Positions 54,358-64,000 of a stretch of DNA of 64,000 nt are shown piece by piece; the stretch's first letter is position 1; every line of letters starts with the position of its first letter. Under the pieces are notes generated by a model. It had not been told where the DNA came from and did not search any database. It saw only the letters and a list, made by a program, of their open reading frames with translations. The translations under genes and the position numbers were made by a program. Source of the stretch: Toxorhynchites rutilus septentrionalis (lineage: Eukaryota > Arthropoda > Insecta > Diptera > Culicidae); contig NC_073744.1 in assembly GCF_029784135.1 (NCBI RefSeq), positions 19,536,239 to 19,600,238 of the forward strand, given 5' to 3'.

Positions 54358-55665
54358 AGGCCCATTTATACATTGCTAGTAGCTGACTTGACAGTGAGCA
54401 GCTACTGGGCCGGTGAACTCGCTTGACAATTTGTTGACTCGCCTTGTCCGTTCACACAGTGTGAGCTGCTGGGGATAAACTAGATACTACAGCATTGGCT
54501 TACCAGAGATGCCAGATGATTTTTCAAATGTCCATCAAATAGTCAGAAACAGCAATCAGGTTCGAATTCGACAGATGATTGATCCGAAATCGACTTATCT
54601 ATTGGCAGTTTTCGTCTAAGGTTTTCAGTTGCATTTATCATTACACAATTTAATCACGAAGTACACGCTGACCGTGTATAAAAATGCTTTGTGTTGAATT
54701 TCTTCGAACTGAAGGTACTATCCGAAAAAGCGGAAAGGCAAAAAGATTTGGGCCAGGAATTGGATGCAAGGAAAAGGACCAACAAATACAATATTGAAGG
54801 AGCTCAACGATGATGATCCTCTAGAGTACAGAGTAGTGTTGAGAAAAACACCTGAATACGTGGAAACACTGTTGGATTTCATTGGTCCAAAAATACAACG
54901 CCAATATACACTCATGAAGGATGCTATACCTGCAAGAGTGAAATTAAAAAACCACATTGATGTGCCTTTCTTCTGGAATATCGTTCAAATTGTTGTCGAT
55001 ATTTTTTAGAATCTCGTAAGCATCCATAGATAAGATAATTCCGGAAGTATGTGATGCTATAAAGGGCAGTCTAAAAGATTTTTTCAATTTTATTTATTTC
55101 ACCTCACCTCCGCATACCAATTTTTGAAATGAAAATGATAGTGGACATAATATATAAATATAAATACGCGTCAAAAACTAAAATAATGAATGAAAATATA
55201 CTTTTTTAAATCGAATATGTATACTGTTTCTTAGAACAATACTTTTTTTTGCAAGTTGTGAGTGAATTTTGAATAAAAGTTATCTCAAAAAGAAAACGCG
55301 CTCCGCCAGCGTGCAAAACAAAATAACAACGATTTCGTTTAGAAACTATGAGGCTATGAGGGTTTTATTTGTTTTTCCAATAATTTTCAAGTCTATAAAT
55401 ATCTTCGCATGTTTTCAAATATTTTGAAAATAGAGACACTTCTTTACATTTGGCATCCCTCATTCGAGCGCTGAATTCTGTTTTTGACGTTTTGAGGGAT
55501 GCGAGTGCAAGTAAATTCAAAAAACTTCAAAGTAGCTTGCAGGCCGGATCACACATGACACTAACTGGCATGATGTGTTCAGACGGTGTGAGTAGCTGCA
55601 CTGCAGTAACTGACTAGACCGACTCGTATGCTTACTCGCACCGTCTGAACCCGGCTATAGACACT
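54358..55665 (+). mobile_element. PIF/Harbinger-derived element, copy 1 (with outer repeat)
   Basis: The inner part is bounded by GATGCCAGATGATTTTTCAA (54508) and ACATTTGGCATCCCT (ending about 55460), the same termini as the MITE at 32118-32340. Outside it lie GGCCCATTTATACATTGCTA at the left (54360) and a region with AGTAGCTGCACTGCAGTAAC at the right (55589), which is partly inverted relative to the left flank (CTAGTAGCTGACTTGACAGT). The same composite recurs at 62792-64000. Confidence 0.65.
54740..55007 (+). pseudogene. Harbinger transposase N-terminal fragment (copy 1)
   Basis: The frame from 54764 reads MQGKGPTNTILKELNDDDPL, EYRVVLRKTPEYVETLLDFI, GPKIQRQYTLMKDAIPARVK and L, then runs to a stop at 55007. 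The sequence of DP-EYR, TPE, I.P.IQ and AI.AR.KL is the conserved N-terminal pattern of PIF/Harbinger nucleases before the catalytic domain. The DDE part is absent. It is related to 63202-63549. Confidence 0.7.
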
Positions 55666-55839
55666 CTCAGGTATGAATTTACTCGTCTATCAAGATTTAT
55701 GAATAATGTGTAGATATAAATTGAACATATTTGTTTATGAACCCTACATCGTGGACAAGCGTGGACATTTTCTTACTCCCTTCCACCCTTCGCCAAAGCT
55801 CATACGGTTTCAATCAAATCCGAAACACTGCATATATAA

Positions 55840-55997
55840 TACCGTTCTGACTCAAATTTCGAACACTTCAATGTTGTATAACGGAAGAGTATACGCTAAA
55901 GAATATTGGGGCTTTCATTATTCAATTATTTATAACATTGATGTTCAGTAAATTTGGTTTTTTAAATGAAGTGTTCGGAATATGAGTCAAAACGGTA
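55840..55997. mobile_element. 158-bp fold-back element
   Basis: TACCGTTCTGACTCAAATTT then CGAACACTTCA (55840-55870) pairs with TGAAGTGTTCGGAATATGAG then TCAAAACGGTA (55967-55997) with three or four mismatches over 31 bases. A TA lies at both ends, fitting a small TA-targeting MITE. Confidence 0.65.
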
Positions 55998-55999
55998 CC

Positions 56000-57025
56000 A
56001 CCCCCGTGCTTTTTCGGACAAACTAGAGCAGAATAAACGTTAATTTATCAGCGCCTCGCAATGTGTCCCCTCTTCACCCCAACGAGCTGCCTGAACCTTC
56101 CCCACCGATAGTGGCGCCCTATCATGACAAACTATCTCCGAAACGGGGTCACCCAGCGACGACCGGCTCTGTCATGTGCAATACATAAATATGCACATAG
56201 TTGAATGCACTCTTCGCCAGTGCCGGTGTCAGTCTCAGTACTTTCCGGGCTGCATGGGAAATGCGACTATCATGACCTTTGTACCCTTGCCTGCTTGCTT
56301 GTTGTGTTCACGGCTTCACTATTCGACATTCATTTTTCGGTAGTTGCTATGTGCACGTCCATCACTATGTGCACGTGTTGATGGCTTTCGTACACTTCGA
56401 GGTTGTTTGGCGGCGAAGTTTCGCATGGTACAACGCGGACCAAGGTTTGCCTGTCGGTACTTCGAGGTAATAATTAGAGTGAATTGGTTCAAGCCATTGC
56501 AGGCGTTGCTAGATGATCTCATTTCCGAGATTGTTGACGCTGTGTACCTGTGTACCGTGAACCCCCACACGTCTCGAGCTGAAACTTGTTGCTTGCGTGG
56601 GGAATTCAATGTTCAATGTGACACCTGTACAAAACAATAAAAAAACAGCGATACATTTTGTTTCACATCCATCGCGTCAGCAATACTGTCAGTTATCCAT
56701 CATAGCAACCCTTAAATATGTCACCTCAACGAAGCCACACCTACAAAACAGCAATATGCCAATTACCATAACGGAACGCGTGTTGCGACGAATGATAATC
56801 ACCGTCATCGATCAGATGACTGCTACTGATGATCATCATCGGCGGGGTGCAACATCAACACTGTCACGATCAGTTCCAGCAACGGCAACGAGGAGGATAA
56901 ATAGTTAACAAAAACAAGGCTGTGTCGATGTGTGATGTGTACTAAGAAATATAAAACTGCCTCGCGAAGATACCCGGGTTCACAGCTCAGCTGGTTCGAT
57001 TTTAAACTTTTGCGTGCTTTCAGCC
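56000..57025. other. Upstream region of the third gene
   Basis: Moderately GC-rich DNA without recognisable coding exons. The open frame 56344-56640 has no family resemblance. A TATAAAA-like word (AAATATAAAACTGC) is at 56948, about 80 bp upstream of the initiator, too far to be its TATA box. Confidence 0.35.
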
Positions 57026-57027
57026 GC

Positions 57028-57062
57028 TCAGTCACTTGCAAACAGCGGTCGCGACAAGACAT
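57028..57062 (+). promoter_or_regulatory. Core promoter: initiator plus DPE
   Basis: TCAGTC at 57028-57033 matches the arthropod initiator (TCAKTY) with A+1 at 57030. AGACAT at 57057-57062 occupies exactly +28 to +33 and fits the downstream promoter element RGWYVT. Correct spacing is the stringent feature of this promoter type. There is no TATA box at -30. It would drive transcription to the right. Confidence 0.6.
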
Positions 57063-57251
57063 TCGCATATTCTTTTTTTTTTATATTGTTACGTTTCTGT
57101 GCGGCATTTGATTTTCTTTGCTTCCTGTTCGTTTTATCCGGGTGCATCGCCAAACTAATTTGTGATTTTGTGTGCATAATAAGTGTTCCGTTGGGCGGCG
57201 AAAAAAAATCAGTGCAAAGTTATTTTTAAACCATACTTCCAAAGCTGAAGA
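57030..57251 (+). other. Putative non-coding first exon
   Basis: From the predicted start site to a possible donor GAAGAG|GTATTT at 57252. The frames are broken. It is only an inference that this exon joins the coding exon at 62164. The intervening 5 kb contains transposons and no better exon. Confidence 0.3.
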
Positions 57252-57259
57252 GGTATTTC

Positions 57260-58260
57260 ACTCTCTCAACCAATCCCATCATCATTGGAATGGAAGCGCT
57301 TCTTCCGGCATCTTCCGATCCGATCAACCGTGACTCATAGGCGCGCGACCAGCGAACCGTGAATTTTAATTAAATTACGAAACGCGAACTCGACGTTTAG
57401 TGCCGTCTTTTCTGAACGCAATCGATTGCCAAATCAGGCAGTGACAATAACGCCAGGGTGTGACATTCCGTTACGGCAGCGCCATGCTGTGCTCCATCTC
57501 GCTTTTAAATTTTTTATTCATTTCGCTCTCTCTCTCGCTCTATCGAAGTGCAATATTCGCGGAAAGGACTCAACTGCTCTGCGTGATTCCACACGCTTAA
57601 TTAATTAGTAAGCAGCACGCATAACGTGTATGAATTGCAAATGAAACGTTATTTGTGTGCTCCATTGGCTGGCTCCACGGCATCGGCAGACAACCGGTAG
57701 AAATGAATAGTGAATAAAATCGAAATCAATTTTCGGCAGAATAACAATCATTTAAAACCATCGTGTGAAAGTGACGTTAAAATTTGAACAGCCAGCGTCG
57801 ATGCGGGAGTAACGAAAATGAAATAATTTATCCCTCGCTCACTGACTAAGAGGAGGATGCCCAGCGGGGACAATTGGGGTGTGCTTTCGTTGTGGGGTGT
57901 GTCGATTTATCACTATCTGCCCGCTATCAGTTGGATGCGTCGAACGCGCATTGAAAAACTTTATCCCGCAAAAAAAATGTGCACAGCTTTCGAATTGATG
58001 TCGGTGTTGAACAAAAATGTTAACTACCCGCATAAAGGCGGAGACGGTATCACGTTGGGGAAGAGCGAGTCTAGGTGGAAGGACGGATTATTTGGTTTAT
58101 TGATTTCGTGCAGCTTTTTATCGGAGTTACAGTTGATTTTTTCTATAATTCGGATTAAATTCTCTCCATACATAAAACTCATGACAACTAAAATTAAGAC
58201 CGGTTTTAAAATTCATGGTAAAAAAACTAAAACCAGAAAATTGATACCGTGTAAAACTTC
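57260..58260. other. Intronic or 5'-flanking stretch
   Basis: Low-repeat sequence. A 164-codon open frame starting with ATG at 57857 has no recognisable domain, and part of it runs into the Tc1 remnant. It is treated as chance. Confidence 0.35.
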
Positions 58261-58274
58261 TAGAGTTAGTTCTT

Positions 58275-59130
58275 GGTTGTGTAACTTTTGTTACGCATCA
58301 CTTCACGCACTCGGTTCGGCATGGAATCCTTCAGCTTCTGGCACGTGGTGACCGGGATGGCCTACCAACAATCTTGGATCCTTTCCCACAGTTGCTGCTT
58401 CATCGACTTCTCTATGTACACCGATCATTTCACGATCTCCCATAGGTTCTCTATAGGGTTCAGATCCGGACCATGACGCCGACTGTCATCCTGAAAACAC
58501 TTCTTGACCTCGAGCCGATGAGGCTTACCTTCGTCTCATCCGACCACAATACACGGAAGTCGATTTTTACGCGGATTTGGGAATTTACGCGTTTTCTTAC
58601 TGAGCGCTGTTCATGGGTCCAATCGCAGAAATATTCATTGATTAATCTTCTAATCTACCCTTTAAAATTACCTTTTACTATAAAATTCCTAGCACTTCAA
58701 CCAAAACTCGACATTGTTATATCAGATTATTTTCAGACACAATTCTCGATCAAGACTTTTCAACCATTTGCAAATAATATTTTTCTCCATTACGTTACAT
58801 GCCAATTTTGGTTTTATTTGCTTGATTAATTCTCGAGTAATGCAGAAATGTGTGTTTCATTTGTATGGCAGAACCGCGAACCTCATCCGTGCTTTCAGAT
58901 GCTTCGGCGTCAGCATCGGACATTCCGGGGGCTTTTACTGCCTAGCCCCTGCTCCACCAGCCGCCGTTGAACTGTCCGGGAACTCACGGATAAGTTCAGT
59001 TCGTCCCGGATCTTTTTCGAGGCCTTGAGGGGATCTTTCTTGGAGGCTCGAACTATGGCTGAGTAATCCTTCGCGTTTGTTTTTCTTGGGCGTCCAGTCG
59101 TTTCGGATTTTTTGTGGTCGTGGAGGACAA
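58275..59130 (-). pseudogene. Tc1-type transposase remnant, second copy
   Basis: Minus strand. The N-terminal part (59130 to about 58990) reads TGRPRKTNAKDYSAIVRASK, then KDPLKASKKIRDELNLSVSS RTV, a Tc1 helix-turn-helix. A short piece near 58500-58560 resembles FRVLWSDETKVSLIGS, the first catalytic Asp region. The C-terminus (58290-58470) reads LNPIENLWEIVK and CQKLKDSMPNRVREVMRNK. The centre is replaced by unrelated AT-rich sequence at 58560-58860. It is the same family and orientation as 525-1085. Confidence 0.75.
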
Positions 59131-59154
59131 TAAATTATTACTCTCATATCTAAT

Positions 59155-59475
59155 CTATCTTATCTCATATCTAACGGAACGTTCACAGTTTGTTAAATTT
59201 GAAAACAAGAGATCTCCATGTGATTCTGTAAGTTGTAGAGTTCCTCCGGGTCCTATTCGTGGACCACTTCTATTTTCAATGTTCATTAATGACATTCCGA
59301 ATGAGTTGAACTACTGTAGGTATCATTTATATGCCGACGATTTTCAGCTCTATTGTTCTGGTATGGCCGAAAACCTTATCTATATTGTTGAAAAAATTAA
59401 CAATGATATAGAGAAAATTATAATCTGGAGTAACAGGAATGGACTTAAATTAAATTCCGAGAAAACTCGTCCTAG
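59155..59475 (+). pseudogene. Non-LTR retrotransposon reverse transcriptase fragment
   Basis: The plus frame reads YLTERSQFVKFENKRSPCDS, then VPPGPIRGPLLFSMFINDIP and YHLYADDFQLYCSG with the catalytic YADD box, then IIIWSNRNGLKLNSEKT. These are consecutive conserved blocks of LINE reverse transcriptases (QGs-lGPlLF...iNDi, YADD, W...N.L.lN..Kt), fitting the Jockey/CR1-like group. The usual Q of the PQG block is changed to P. Both ends are lost. It abuts the Tc1 remnant directly. Confidence 0.8.
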
Positions 59476-59558
59476 GAGTTGGCAGCACCATCTCAGATAG
59501 TAGCGAAACGTTGTGGATGTAAAGTAATGGGTCATTTAAGCAACTTTGTATACATGAA

Positions 59559-59830
59559 TTGTTAGTGCACCCGTGGCCGAGTGGTTAGCGCCTCACATTA
59601 TCATGCCGGGTGTTCGGGTTCGATTCCCGTTCTGGTCGGGGGATTTTTCGTCAAAAAAATTTCCTTCGACTTGCACTGTGGTCACGCGTATTCTAGAGCT
59701 TGCCCCTCAGAATACATTCAAGGTGTGTTATTTGGCTTAAGAAATCTCAACTATGTATTAACAAATGACGCCAGTTAATACATACGTTGAGACGGCAAAA
59801 GTTCCACGGGGAACGTTAACGCCATTCAAG
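59559..59830 (+). mobile_element. tRNA-derived SINE (family A), full length
   Basis: Box A is TGGCCGAGTGG (59574-59584) and box B GGTTCGATTCC (near 59618), both matching the pol III consensus. The body is as in the 33165 copy. An 11-bp target duplication GTATACATGAA flanks it (59548-59558, and from about 59831). It is the least diverged copy in the window. Confidence 0.88.
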
Positions 59831-59869
59831 AGTATACATGAAATATTCGAAAAAGAAATAGACTACTTT

Positions 59870-60430
59870 TTGAAAACAGACAAAAATTGTTTCTTATTTT
59901 TCTACGAAAAATTATAACTTGAAAACTATGATACCTACAAAATTCTCGTTAAAAGATGAAATGAAGAATTTCATATTTCTAAGTAGAAAAATGGAAGCAG
60001 AGCATGTAAATTGCGATAATTTATACATAAAAATGTTACGAATTGAACATTAATAGCATTTTTTCAAAGAAAAACATGAAAAAGTTATTGTTCGAAAAAC
60101 TTCGTCCATGTAAATGTGCCCATCTTCCGAAGTATGGATGACTTGTTGGAAATTCTAAAGGCTATTTATATCAATTTTTCAAAATTTTAAAAACACATGT
60201 TTTCGAGAAAAATGAATTTTTATCTTCAAAATATTTTTTTTCAATGATTTTTTTTCCAAAAATTTGTCTGATATTTTTTAATGGAAACTTAAATAATTTC
60301 CCACATTTCATTCTCAGACAAACTTTTTGTATATCTTCTAGTTTTTGTATTAAGATTTTTCGAAAAAAAAAGTTCAAAAAAAATGTTTAGGTTTTCATTA
60401 AAAATTATCAAACAATTTTTTGGAAAAAAA
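59870..60430. repeat. AT-rich dispersed repeat related to 16600-17345
   Basis: It shares AGCATGTAAATTGCGATAAT, TGAAAAAGTTATTGTTCG, CCATCTTCCGAAGTATGG and ACATGTTTTCGAGAAAAATG with the 16139-17200 region. No coding content. Confidence 0.6.
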
Positions 60431-60744
60431 AATCCTTGAAGAAACGGCCAATCGAGTTGGCATGAAATTCTTCATAAACAATATCTTGTAACTCCCAGAT
60501 ATAACACTTTTGTCAATACACTGGCATCATGCCAGTACAAAAAATGAACCGTTTACTCATTCCATTCTACAGTGATTTTAGATACACAACAACATGAGCA
60601 TATAGTACGTAAATTTTATACGCGTACTAAACAAAACAAAGGCCATTTTTTCACATCTCTCACTGTTTTTCTTCTTCCGATAGGAAAAGGACCACTAGAA
60701 GTCGCCTTATATTATTATCGTACCACTTCTTTAACTGCGAAACA

Positions 60745-61085
60745 TAGTAAAGATTCGTTTGTCTGGAGGATGTCTGGAGAATACGGCGAGTGGGATAGGA
60801 CCTCCCATTTCAGCGTTTCCAACTATGTTTTACCGGTTTCGGCTGAGCATTGTCGTGCTGCAAAATAACTTTATCGTGTGTATGTTCGTATTGTAACCGT
60901 TTTTCCTTCAGTGCACGACTTAAACGCAACAATTGTCGGTCCCCCGTAATGGTTTCATTCGGTTTAAGCTGCTCCTAGTACACCACACCCTGCTGATCCC
61001 ACCAAATAGACAGCATAACTTTCTGGCCGTGAATTTTCCACGCGGCCGCCGATGTTGATGCATGGCCGATGTATCCAAAAACATT
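60745..61085 (-). pseudogene. Mariner transposase fragment
   Basis: Minus strand: VFGYIGHASTSAAAWKIHGQ, then KVMLSIWWDQQGVVY, a stop, EQLKPNETITGDRQLLRLSR, ALKEKRLQYEHTHDKVILQH DNAQPKPVKHSWKR. This is the mariner core from the WWD block through the second catalytic Asp (HDN). A frameshifted SPYSPDI remnant follows. Terminal repeats were not found. It is a different mariner lineage or portion from the 10530 and 30543 copies. Confidence 0.78.
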
Positions 61086-61089
61086 CTCG

Positions 61090-62160
61090 TTAGTAAGAAA
61101 TTCTACAAATTCAATGTGGCAAAAAACTATGTAGTTTGCGCTTCAACTTTTTGACATATACTGAAAAAGACGCGCAATGACAGTAGCTTTCCAACGAATG
61201 TCTGGAAATTTGATTCACTGAAATAATAACCAAGTTACGCGATCTGTTGTAAAACCGAAGAAACTTACCGGTACACCTAATAGATAGATTTGTGGCTTTA
61301 GCAGTTTGTTGAATTGTTTGACTAACTTTTATCGCAACCTTCAAAACGAGTATTTCCCAGCAAATAAACAACAAACTATTTCGAAATTTACAAATCCATC
61401 AGCTCAAAAATAGACTTCAAGATCTCCACAGACCATTTTCCTAAATTGACTCTGTTTCCGTCAGAAAAGGTCACTGCGCACAAAGTATAATTTACCATTC
61501 GAGCGAATCGAACGATTCGAACGGATCTCCCCAATTTTGGACCATACCGCCCAAAATCATTCAAACAACTGCTCTCGTTTTGTATTTCTCCAAGCCAGCT
61601 TCCTCGCTCTTCCACCTTCCAACGTCCGATGTTCGATCAATAAAAAAGCCCGCCTTTTAGGGGAACTAGTTCCAGCCACGCACGGTTAATAACATCACCT
61701 CTAATGTCACACACCGTATTCCAATGCCCGAGAACCGTTGCACCCCCACAAAACTACTTTTTTTTATATGACAGTTATTCCCACCTCTCGCAAAAAGTGG
61801 AACCAGAGACAAAAGTTAACCACGAATAATTCAACGATCAGTACGATTTTGTTACTTTTTCGCAAAAGTAGGCATTGACCATCGGAGCGGCTTCGGTACT
61901 GTTCGCCTTGAGAAATCTCCAACTGTCAGTCGTCACTGTTGGAAAACTTCCGGATTCAGTGTCAACGAGGAAATTTGAAAGCATGAAATATCTTCCACAG
62001 AGTGCCTTCGGTTAAATGAACGTTTCCAAAAAGAAGTGATAAGTGATCTATTCCTCGAGGAGAAGAAAAAAAACCGTGTATTGAGAAGAGAGTGTGGCGA
62101 AATAATCCGCCAGATCGTCGTCATCCACTGCCGGTGACTGTGACTGCAGTTGCGTTTCCA
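61090..62160. other. Upstream of the third gene's coding exon
   Basis: No coding exon is seen. A second initiator-like TCAGTC is at 61926-61931, but nothing matching DPE is at +28. A 5' UTR is probable just before 62164, since TGCGTTTCCAG at 62161 could be its acceptor. Confidence 0.3.
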
Positions 62161-62163
62161 GAT

Positions 62164-62232
62164 ATGGCCACACAAGGATCGACGGCCAGCGCCACCCCCG
62201 CCGCAATGAAATCAAGGCTCTCCCAGATGCAG
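62164..62232 (+). CDS. First coding exon of a gene leaving the window
   Basis: The start ATATGGCC is in good context and the exon reads 23 codons, MATQGSTASATPAAMKSRLS then QMQ, ending exactly on a codon boundary at CAG|GTAAGTG. An Ala/Ser/Thr-rich start is typical of many cytosolic proteins, so no family can be named. The next exon must lie beyond 64000 or within the repeats after 62233. The DPE promoter at 57028 is a plausible but unproven start of transcription. Confidence 0.6.
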
Positions 62233-62239
62233 GTAAGTG

Positions 62240-62785
62240 TTGAACATTGCCCACGCCTTCGGTCATCAGTTGAAAATATGGCGTGAGACTTAGTTGATCA
62301 TTGAGTCGTTTATTTGGCTGAGTCTTCCCTGGTATGTGTTGTTTGCTTTATTCTACAATTTATCATTAGTCGTTCCCTATCGGTGTGGCTCTTCAAAGCG
62401 GAACACGATGACGGCTGATGTGAGTCATACCCGCGCCAGAGAAGGAAATATTTACTAAAGCGAGAAATGTACGCGCGCGAGGTTTTTGCTGAACAAACCG
62501 GCTCTCGGCACGCGTTGCCCTCGAGTGATTTATGCCCCCGGGCGAAGATGGCGAGTGATTGTGTCATCGCAAGTCTTTCTCCGCGCCTGGCGAACGAGTT
62601 GGTGCGCCCATGCCCATGGCGACTGCAGAGTCACTAACTTTGGTAGAAAGTTTCGAGCCCTGAAAGATTCGATGGAAATATCGTCTATAATGAACTAAGT
62701 CTTCTACTACATAATTGCAATTCTTCTGGTGCATCATAATAATTTATCCCAACAGTAAACAAGTCCCAACGGAATCAAAGGACGG
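62240..62785. other. Intron start of the third gene
   Basis: Low-repeat sequence. The open frame at 62486-62698 has no motif. Nothing else is recognisable. Confidence 0.35.
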
Positions 62786-62791
62786 AAGTTA

Positions 62792-64000
62792 AGGCCCATT
62801 TATACGTTGCTAGTAGCTGACTTGACAATGAGCAGCTACTGACCCGGTGGACTCGCTTGACAATTGGTTGACTCGCCTTGTCCGTTCACACAGTGTGAGC
62901 TGCTGGCGAGAAACTAGATACTACGGCACGGGTTTACCAGGGATGCCAGGCGACTTTTCAAATGTCCATCAAATAGTCAGAAACAGCAATCAGGTCCGAA
63001 TTTGTCAAATGATTGGTCCAAAATCGACTTCTTTATTGGCAGTTTTCATCTTAGGTTTTCAGTTGAATGTATCATCACACAATTTTATAGCAAAACAAAC
63101 GCTGATCGTGTTTAAAAATACATACTTTGTGCTGAATTTCTTTGAACTGAAGGTACTATCCGAAAAAGCAGAAAGAGAAAAGGATTCGGGCCAGGAATTA
63201 GATGCAAAGAAAAGGAGCAACAAATACAATATTGAAGGAACTCTACGATGAGGATCCCCGAGATTACAGAGCAGTGTTGATAATAACACCTGAACAAGTG
63301 AAAAAACTGTTGGATTTAATTGCTCCACGAATACAACGCCAAGATACAGTCATGAGGGATGCTGTACCTGCAAGAGTTAAATTAGAAATGACATTGATGT
63401 GCCTTTGTTTTGGAATATCGTTGGGATTGTTGTCGATATTTTTTAGAATCTCGAAAAAATCCATAGCTCAGATAATTCCGAAAGGATGTGATGTTATAAA
63501 TGGTAGTCTAAAAGATTTTTTTTTTAATTTTATTTATTTTGTGAAATGAAAATGATAGTCGATTTGCAGGTGCAATAAATACGCTTCAAAAATTTTAATA
63601 ATGAATGAAAATGTACTTTTTTAAATCGAATATGTATTCTGTTTCTTAGAACAATACTTTTTTTTGTAAGTTGTGATCTGATAATGATTCTATATTAGAG
63701 ATTCTCAAGAAAACTATCTCAAAAAGAAAGCGTGCCCCGCCAGCGTGCAAAACGAAATAACAATTATTTCGTTTAGAAACTATGAGGGTTTTATTTGTTT
63801 TTCCAATAATTTTCAAGTCTATAAATATCTTCACATATTTTCAAATATCTTAAAAATTGAGACATTTCATTACATTTGGCATCACTGATTCGAACGCTAA
63901 ATTCTGTTTTTGACGTTGTGAAGCATGCAAGTGCGAGTAAATTCAAAAAACTTTGAAGTAGCTCGCACGCCGGATCACACATGACAATAACTGGCATGAT
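62792..64000 (+). mobile_element. PIF/Harbinger-derived element, copy 2, cut by the window end
   Basis: It is the same composite as 54358-55665: GGCCCATTTATACGTTGCTA at the left, the inner terminus GATGCCAGGCGACTTTTCAA (62942), ACATTTGGCATCACT near 63872, then CGCCGGATCACACATGAC at the right edge. Because outer and inner parts are kept together in both copies, the composite either moves as a unit or was duplicated after nesting. Confidence 0.65.
63180..63490 (+). pseudogene. Harbinger transposase N-terminal fragment (copy 2)
   Basis: The frame from 63202 reads MQRKGATNTILKELYDEDPR, DYRAVLIITPEQVKKLLDLI, APRIQRQDTVMRDAVPARVK, LEMTLMCLCFGISLGLLSIF and FRISKKSIAQIIPKGCDVI. It extends further into the family's conserved helical region (FRISK..I..IIP) than copy 1. 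The catalytic DDE domain is missing, so it is non-autonomous. Confidence 0.75.

Noticed and set aside
56344..56640. 98-codon Cys-rich open frame
   Set aside because: No signal peptide or known cysteine pattern; it begins with a non-ATG codon and lies in promoter-flanking DNA.
57857..58351. 164-codon open frame with ATG
   Set aside because: No domain resemblance, and its 3' part reads antisense through the Tc1 remnant.
61926..61931. Second initiator TCAGTC upstream of the 62164 exon
   Set aside because: The GGATTC word that could act as a DPE sits at +25, not +28, so spacing does not support it.

Overview
This is eukaryotic DNA, almost certainly from a culicine mosquito (Aedes-like). The inference rests on an insect odorant receptor gene, kilobase-long introns packed with small transposons, tRNA-derived SINEs, Tc1/mariner, hAT and PIF/Harbinger debris, and GT-AG introns. 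There are no bacterial operons, no Shine-Dalgarno sites and no CRISPR array. The species was not checked.

Three host genes can be supported, all on the + strand. (1) A large gene with coding exons at 10051-10253, 14727-14754, 27659-27725, 27988-28194 and 40315-40511, pieced together here from splice sites and reading phase. Its second exon completes what looks like the last helix of a PH-type domain, and the C-terminal part is unfamiliar and ends in an acidic tail. The stop codon is followed by a predicted intron inside the 3' UTR (40862-44521) and a long A-rich terminal exon. (2) A complete two-exon odorant receptor (12052-13305, 393 aa) lying inside the first visible intron of gene 1 on the same strand. 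(3) The start of another gene: a promoter with initiator and DPE at exact spacing (57028-57062) and a first coding exon at 62164-62232 running out of the window.

Region by region: 1-8.3 kb holds transposon remnants, including a Tc1-type transposase fragment (525-1085), a 654-bp TIR element (1406-2059), a nested element (4930-5815 with 5111-5655 inside) and a decayed Tc3-like element with doubled ends (6638-8283). 8.3-14.8 kb holds two exons of gene 1, a mariner remnant and the odorant receptor. 15.0-17.8 kb is a block of 7- and 8-bp satellites with inverted flanks. 20.8-22.1 kb is a TIR element complex. 23.5-26.6 kb is a Tc3-like element cut by a 1.75-kb insertion. 27.1 kb has a perfect 29-bp palindrome. 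28.2-40.3 kb is the big intron of gene 1, with a deleted mariner, several MITEs, four SINEs and two histone H2A pseudogenes; the latter carry nested insertions. 40.9-44.5 kb is the 3' UTR intron, filled with repeat and hAT sequence. 44.5-48 kb looks like 3' UTR. 48.9-56 kb is again repeats (Tc1, hAT, PIF/Harbinger). 57-64 kb is the third gene, its intron holding Tc1, LINE, SINE and mariner fragments, and a second PIF/Harbinger derivative closes the window.

No new enzymatic or defence system is visible. The most interesting content is the gene architecture (receptor nested in a PH-type gene, intron after the stop codon) and the readable insertion history: an H2A pseudogene hit by two SINE families, one of which was then hit by a MITE.
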